In this document: positions 59,381-64,000 of the stretch, piece after piece
How positions within the stretch are numbered: position 1 is the first letter of the stretch
Layout: each line of letters opens with the position of its first letter
Source: Ophioderma brevispina
Lineage: Eukaryota; Echinodermata; Ophiuroidea; Amphilepidida; Ophiodermatidae
Length of the DNA stretch: 64,000 bases
Direction: 5' to 3'
Assembly: GCA_023653785.1 (NCBI GenBank)
Contig: JAMKCH010078783.1
Span: 1-64,000, forward strand
The notes under the pieces: model-generated
Databases searched by the model: none
Seen by the model: only the letters and a program-made list of their open reading frames with translations
Told to the model about the DNA's origin: nothing
Made by a program: the position numbers and the translations under genes

Positions 59381-59730
59381 GCCCCTGAAGTTCTCAGACT
59401 TGTATTTTGGGATTAAAAAAACACCTTACGACATGATGGAAGTAGTTGTAAAACACCAATCCAAATTTTGATGGTAATATAGGATAAACTATGAAATTTA
59501 TAGAGGGTCTCCTTCTTCTCCTTATCCGGCAATGTACTTCAGTCCCGTTACCTGAAAATTTTTTTGAGGTGTAATATGTAATAATTTAATCTTCAATATT
59601 GATAATGAAACCATCCTTGTGATCTAATCAGTGAGAATAATTATTTGTACTAATAGTAAGTACAGTCTTTTTTGTAATTATTTTTTATCTCTATGGGTGT
59701 TTTCAAATCTGCTTTTGCTCCCATTTTTAG

Positions 59731-59842
59731 GACAAACTAGTTTGGTCGTGAATGTGAGACAATGGCAACCCAGCCACATGGATTACTGTGTAAAAACATG
59801 TGAACAAAGAGATTGGACTGCCGTACCAACAAAAACCTCAGG
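59731..59842 (+). CDS. DZANK1: DZANK1 coding exon 8, third zinc ribbon
   Basis: Acceptor CCATTTTTAG. Pieces in shifting frames read DKLV-, NGNP-, QPSHMDYCV and TCEQRDWTAVPTKTSG, aligning with human [27 protein letters not shown]. The nearest DNA suggests an original DKLVCRECG reading, but I report only what is present. Donor AGG|GTAAGA. Confidence 0.85.
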
Positions 59843-60369
59843 GTAAGAATCTACACACAGAATTTCAAAAGAGTTCAAATGTACAGGTAAGAAGAAAAAA
59901 AGAGCCCCATTTTAAGAAGGATATTTTTTAAAGGGCCTCATTTAGTTTACTAAAGTGCAAAGATAATTGTGCACAAACCATTAGGTAGTTGCTTATATGT
60001 ATCATTTAAGATACATCAACATTGGTGAGAATTGAGTTGATTGGTTTTATTTGTAAAGCTACAATCATGGAAAACAGGTTATACACTTTTTGTCCATGTT
60101 GATTTTGAGCCATCATCTTTTATCCTCTTCAGGTCCCTGATATGTTGATGAAGTGATGGAGGAGACAAATATGGTAAAGGCCAAGACCTTACTTCTGATG
60201 ACATTACTTGCCCCAGGTCATAATCAGTTGCAAGAAGGGACCGATTCTCATATAATTATACCAAATTGTTCCAACTATTTTTTCCTATTATCGTACCAGG
60301 TTGTCCCCACGGTTACATGAAAAGTTTGATTTCAAATGCAATTAAAAGGATTGAAAATAGTATTTTTGT

Positions 60370-60640
60370 GTTGCTTGCCTTAAACAGAACACATAGGGAT
60401 CACTTTGTCCCGTTGATGTCTGTTGTGCTGTTTGTTGTGAAAAGGGTTAACATTGCCTGTAAGTCCACATACTTTGATTGATTTATACCAAACTTGGGTC
60501 ACAGGTACAAAATGGCATCCCCCATTTGTGTTTGAGGCCAAAAGTCACCATACCAAGGTCAAGGTCATGTGAGGTCAGTTGTAAAATATGCTAAAATTAA
60601 AATTGCACCTCATTTTGAAAGTTAGAAGTTCAAATGGAAT
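60370..60640 (+). repeat. Dispersed repeat family C, copy 2, in DZANK1 intron 8
   Basis: Inverted partner of 22,814-23,246. ACATAGGGATCACTTTGTCC, TTGATGTCTGTTGT, TCCACATACTTTGATTGATT, ACCAAGGTCAAGGTCATGTG and AGAAGTTCAAATGGAAT match its complement in order. Confidence 0.75.
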
Positions 60641-60810
60641 AAAACTTGGTTTATGGCGTTTACATGCAAACCTCATTTTGTTAATGAGGTCAAGGTCACA
60701 ATAGCAAGTGTAAAGTGGCGGGTGGGTCACATATCACGGTCACAAGGTCACGATATCAATGTCAAAGGTCCACATTCAAGGTCAAGGTCATGGAGGCCTA
60801 TCATTCACAA
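60641..60810 (+). repeat. AGGTCA-rich segment
   Basis: Contains at least seven GGTCA words, including GAGGTCAAGGTCA and TCAAGGTCAAGGTCATGG, in about 160 bases directly after the family C copy. It may be part of the same repeat. Confidence 0.55.
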
Positions 60811-63515
60811 ACTGCGACTGCAGACAGCACATGCGGTCCGAGGCGCGATGTAATTTTTTACTTTATTATGTATCACTATAGTCTCTATCAAGTATCCAGG
60901 GTGGTACAGCTGCTAAGGCCCACTTCTTGGACAGCGGCCACGATTCTTAACAGATGTGTTTATTTTCAATTCACTGTTATGCATCATGATTTAAAATTAC
61001 ATCAGTGTTGAAGATGGCTAGGATTTTTAGTCTTGGACAACACATTAAACGGGCACAGTATACGTTCGAGGGCATGAATGGTACCAGAGATATATAATTT
61101 CAGACAAATACTGAAATTTCAGAACACTTTTCATAGTATCATATTATTATTCTCCAACATGAGAGAACAACTCCAAATAAAACCTCAGAAAACGCTTCTG
61201 TTACTTCATGCATACTTTTGCCCATTTATCATAAGTCACCGCTTGACTTTTATACTCTTGCAAAGGAAAAACCTAATGTGAGATAGGGAACGGAAAATTG
61301 ACAGAGACCAAGAGGAAAGATATGTCCTGAGAAAACTGTTAATATGTCTGTCAGGGGGGTGGCAAAATGTCAAAAGGTCAACTTGACCTTATCCTTATTT
61401 TCTAGATAAGCTAGTTATTATTCTCATAGACCACTGCGTCTTAAGTATAGGTCTGTATGGTCATGTGTATTATGTCTTTGTATGTAGATGTGCTTTATTT
61501 CAGATGCATATAAGGATCAGGTCCATGCAACAGTCCCTTAGTCGGCTTGTATTGGAGGTACTATGAAGCTCACTTATAACTATCCACAGACCACCCTATT
61601 AATTCCAACACCTCCCGATCTTGCCATACCCTGGGGAATTACAATTCGTCCATACCTCCATTGGCAGTTTCAGATTTTTAGGATTATATTTTTTCTTCTA
61701 CATGTAACTTAATATTTGACTGCCATTGTTTGAACCTTGCTGATAGTTTGGCACTAGCCTAAGTTGCCATACTAGCCTAAGTGTGCCTTGACTCAATTTA
61801 GGCTGCATCACACGTCTACATGTTTTATTAGAACTATGCATAGCCTAAGACATTAACAGACTTAGCTATTGTCAAAGTTAACCACTGGTAGAGTCAGAGT
61901 AGATTTATTCAATGTATGACTTTTGTTTTTCCAAGGTTTTCTTCAGCCCTGTAAGTATGCATACTTTTGTCTCTGCAGTGATTTGCTACTTGTATTCAAT
62001 CTTGCATGAGGACTTTAGGTGAATAATACATTAAGTCTACCTTGTTTTTATCCTGACTTTAGGTCTTGACTGAATATGTCCTACATGTTGTTAAATTGAA
62101 TGTTATGTCCGCCATTTTAATGCATGCATTTGTCCAACATCATGCATAAAAATTTGCAGCCCCCCTAAAAATCTATGGTTTTTTGAGAATTGTGGATTGA
62201 GGATCCTTCATATCGCTCAGCAGGGCCACATTTTCCTGGTATAAATCCTCTTTTTCTTGTTTTTTCATTCATGTCAGCTTTACAGAAGGTCCCAACATTT
62301 TCCTGTATAATTGTTGGCCCCTACCTGGCCTTAGTGCCCATCTCTTTATTCTTGCATGGCCGGATTCTTACTTGCTGATAGCCTATACAGCAGCTACATT
62401 GTGTCTACCATTGCAGCTACTGCACATACCACTGAGCTATTTGCGATGCCGTAGCTGCAATATAGGGCTTTCCAGTTATTAGGTATAGTATGTGGCTCCT
62501 CTACCGTACCTACCCTAATAGCTACTCTGTAGTTGCCCACTAGGTGGAGAGAAGGTGGATATGGTGTGGACAGTACTGGAGTAGACACCTAGCTAATTCG
62601 TATCTACACTGCAGACTCTGCCATCTTAATAGTAGACAAATTTGAGGGCGCTATAACACTCATTTTCTATTTAGCAATTTTTTATACTTTTTTGATGAAA
62701 ACTGAAATTTGAACTGGGCATCATAAAAAAACCCGCATATTCATATACTTTATTAATTATATTTATGAATGGCTGTCCCTGGATAAGAGCCAAGTGTCAA
62801 AATGTCACAAGACCGCTGTGTCCCGCGGGTGTCACAAAGATAAATGGCTGTGTCCAAGATTGTAATATTTATCCCCTGCAGACTCCGATTTGGGAAAAGA
62901 TTTGAAAGCGCACCACTGTGATTAAGCACTGTGTATTGGCACTATTTGGGGTCGATATTGCTTGCATCTGCCGCTTAATGTTCATATGTTCTTTGTGTTA
63001 AATTTTTGTGTTCGATTTTTCTCACTGGGTGATGGCATTCCTATCTTTCTTGTTGTATTTAAGGCATAAACATTTGAAAATAAAGGTTGAAATTACTTTG
63101 TATTATAAATCTGTTTAAGATTGACAATAAAGGTATGATATTTTCCAGGCATCTTTCTCTGAGAAAACAGGTGATGCTATTAAATTATCAGCCTTTGCTG
63201 CATTTTTCCACTTAAAACTAATGGTATCACATTTTAAGTGGTGTCATTTCCTGTAGAGAGAATATATGGTTCAAAAATGATTTACCTTATTCTCAAAATT
63301 GAATAGGAAGTATAGGGTAATTAAATATATTTATCATTTGGAGTGGAGATTTATTTACCAGGGGTAGATACTGGAAATTGGTTGACTTGCAAAACCCAAA
63401 AACATAAGGAAATGCAACATCTGCTGAGGAAAATGGGGGTCAAATGTTAAAAATATGCTTTGTAGATAACACTTGCACACTTGTGTACTCTATTTAATTC
63501 GACTCTGTCTTCCAG
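60811..63515 (+). other. Remainder of DZANK1 intron 8
   Basis: About 2.7 kb with no exon or named repeat recognised. Confidence 0.45.
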
Positions 63516-63638
63516 GGTACATACAGTGGAGTGCTTGAGCCGACAAACCAGCAAGGAGGGCGGTTACGCTTGCGCAGTAAATGTGGTCGTGTATGTTACA
63601 ACAGTGATGAAAGATACTGTGACTGGTGTGGTGCTAAG
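63516..63638 (+). CDS. DZANK1: DZANK1 coding exon 9, CDWCG zinc ribbon
   Basis: Acceptor TCTGTCTTCCAG after a 3.7 kb intron. The exon reads GTYSGVLEPTNQQGGRLRLR, SKCGRVCYNSDERYCDWCGAK without a stop and ends AAG|GTAGAG (a second possible donor, GTATGG, lies 6 bases on). CGR----DERYCDWCGA corresponds to human [20 protein letters not shown]. The first CxxC is shifted by a probable indel (SKCGRVC); the YCDWCG pair is perfect. Later ribbons and the ankyrin repeats must lie beyond the window. Confidence 0.9.
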
Positions 63639-63734
63639 GTAGAGGTATGGTACAGTGTACTGTTCTGTCATTTGAAATTCTTACACCCCGGGGAAGTCTT
63701 TACATGTCGATGATATATTGTTATAAACTTCAAT

Positions 63735-64000
63735 GTAGGATATCAGATAGTTTAGTCTAGAAAACACTGTTTTTACGTTTTAGTAAATTTTAAAAATGCT
63801 ATTTGACTTTTATTATCAATTAGAAATAAGCGTTGGATTTTGTCACAATTGTGGAAATGTTAGAGATCAAAAGCTCATTACTTTTTGAAGATATAAAGGA
63901 TAAGTTTGTAAGAAGAAAAAAAAATACATATTGCAGCTTGAAAAAAACAACAACAACAATAAAACAAAAAGAAATTCATAAGAACTCATTTTAATTGGCA
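63735..64000 (+). repeat. Dispersed repeat family E, copy 2, cut by window edge
   Basis: Same order of words as 29,080-29,400: GATATCAGATAGTTTAGTCT, AACACTGTTT, TCATTACTTTTTGAAGATAT, GCAGCTTG and AGAAATTCATAAGAACTCAT. It lies in the intron after DZANK1 exon 9. Confidence 0.65.

Overview
This window is noisy genomic sequence from an animal, most likely a marine invertebrate. I base that on spliced exons, tRNA-derived SINE and LINE fragments, TTAA-type MITEs, long G/C homopolymers and AGGTCA-rich dispersed repeats. There is no prokaryotic or viral gene organisation. The species cannot be named from sequence alone. Most of the open reading frames are chance openings in AT-rich or low-complexity DNA.

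One gene is recognised firmly. From about 54.15 kb to beyond the right edge, on the + strand, lie nine exons of an orthologue of DZANK1 (double zinc ribbon and ankyrin repeat protein 1). They run in order from a good start codon through the N-terminal domain, a basic linker and three or four zinc ribbons; the ankyrin repeats would lie past 64,000. Splice sites and splice phases are largely intact, yet at least six of the nine exons contain single-base frameshifts. The simplest reading is an intact gene in an assembly with uncorrected long-read indels. Two weaker exon candidates are a signal-peptide first exon on the - strand (44,206-44,365) and a Gln-rich exon on the + strand (48,484-48,682). 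A promoter-like cluster (one CRE and three ATTGG boxes) sits at 46.02-46.19 kb.

The rest is repeat-dominated, with a strong bias to inverted architecture. (1) Positions 1-8,786 form a palindrome with about 4.3 kb arms and a spacer near 4.3-4.4 kb. (2) Positions 10.96-13.4 kb hold a TTAA MITE and tandem arrays rich in GGTCAAAGGTCA. (3) Positions 13,415-21,723 are an 8.3 kb TIR-bounded block of ~70 bp minisatellite units with short inverted modules. Nested in it are a 1.96 kb foldback of 21-bp mini-hairpin units (17,641-19,602), an AGGTCA-type insertion and a ~196 bp MITE. (4) Positions 22.8-31.1 kb hold a dispersed repeat, a 1.06 kb foldback with a CRE palindrome, tandem GC-rich repeats, a - strand LINE 3' fragment, another foldback and a + strand LINE 3' fragment with a (TAGA)n tail. 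(5) Positions 31.1-44 kb hold oppositely oriented ~150 bp tandem arrays, a G-quadruplex-prone tract, a foldback and a second TTAA MITE. (6) Positions 49.5-56.8 kb hold a third copy of that MITE, two copies of a second TTAA MITE family and a tRNA-derived SINE, the last few lying in DZANK1 introns.

No CRISPR array, rRNA or functional tRNA gene was seen. All boundaries of repeats are read by eye and are good to roughly 10-50 bases unless a terminal motif is quoted.
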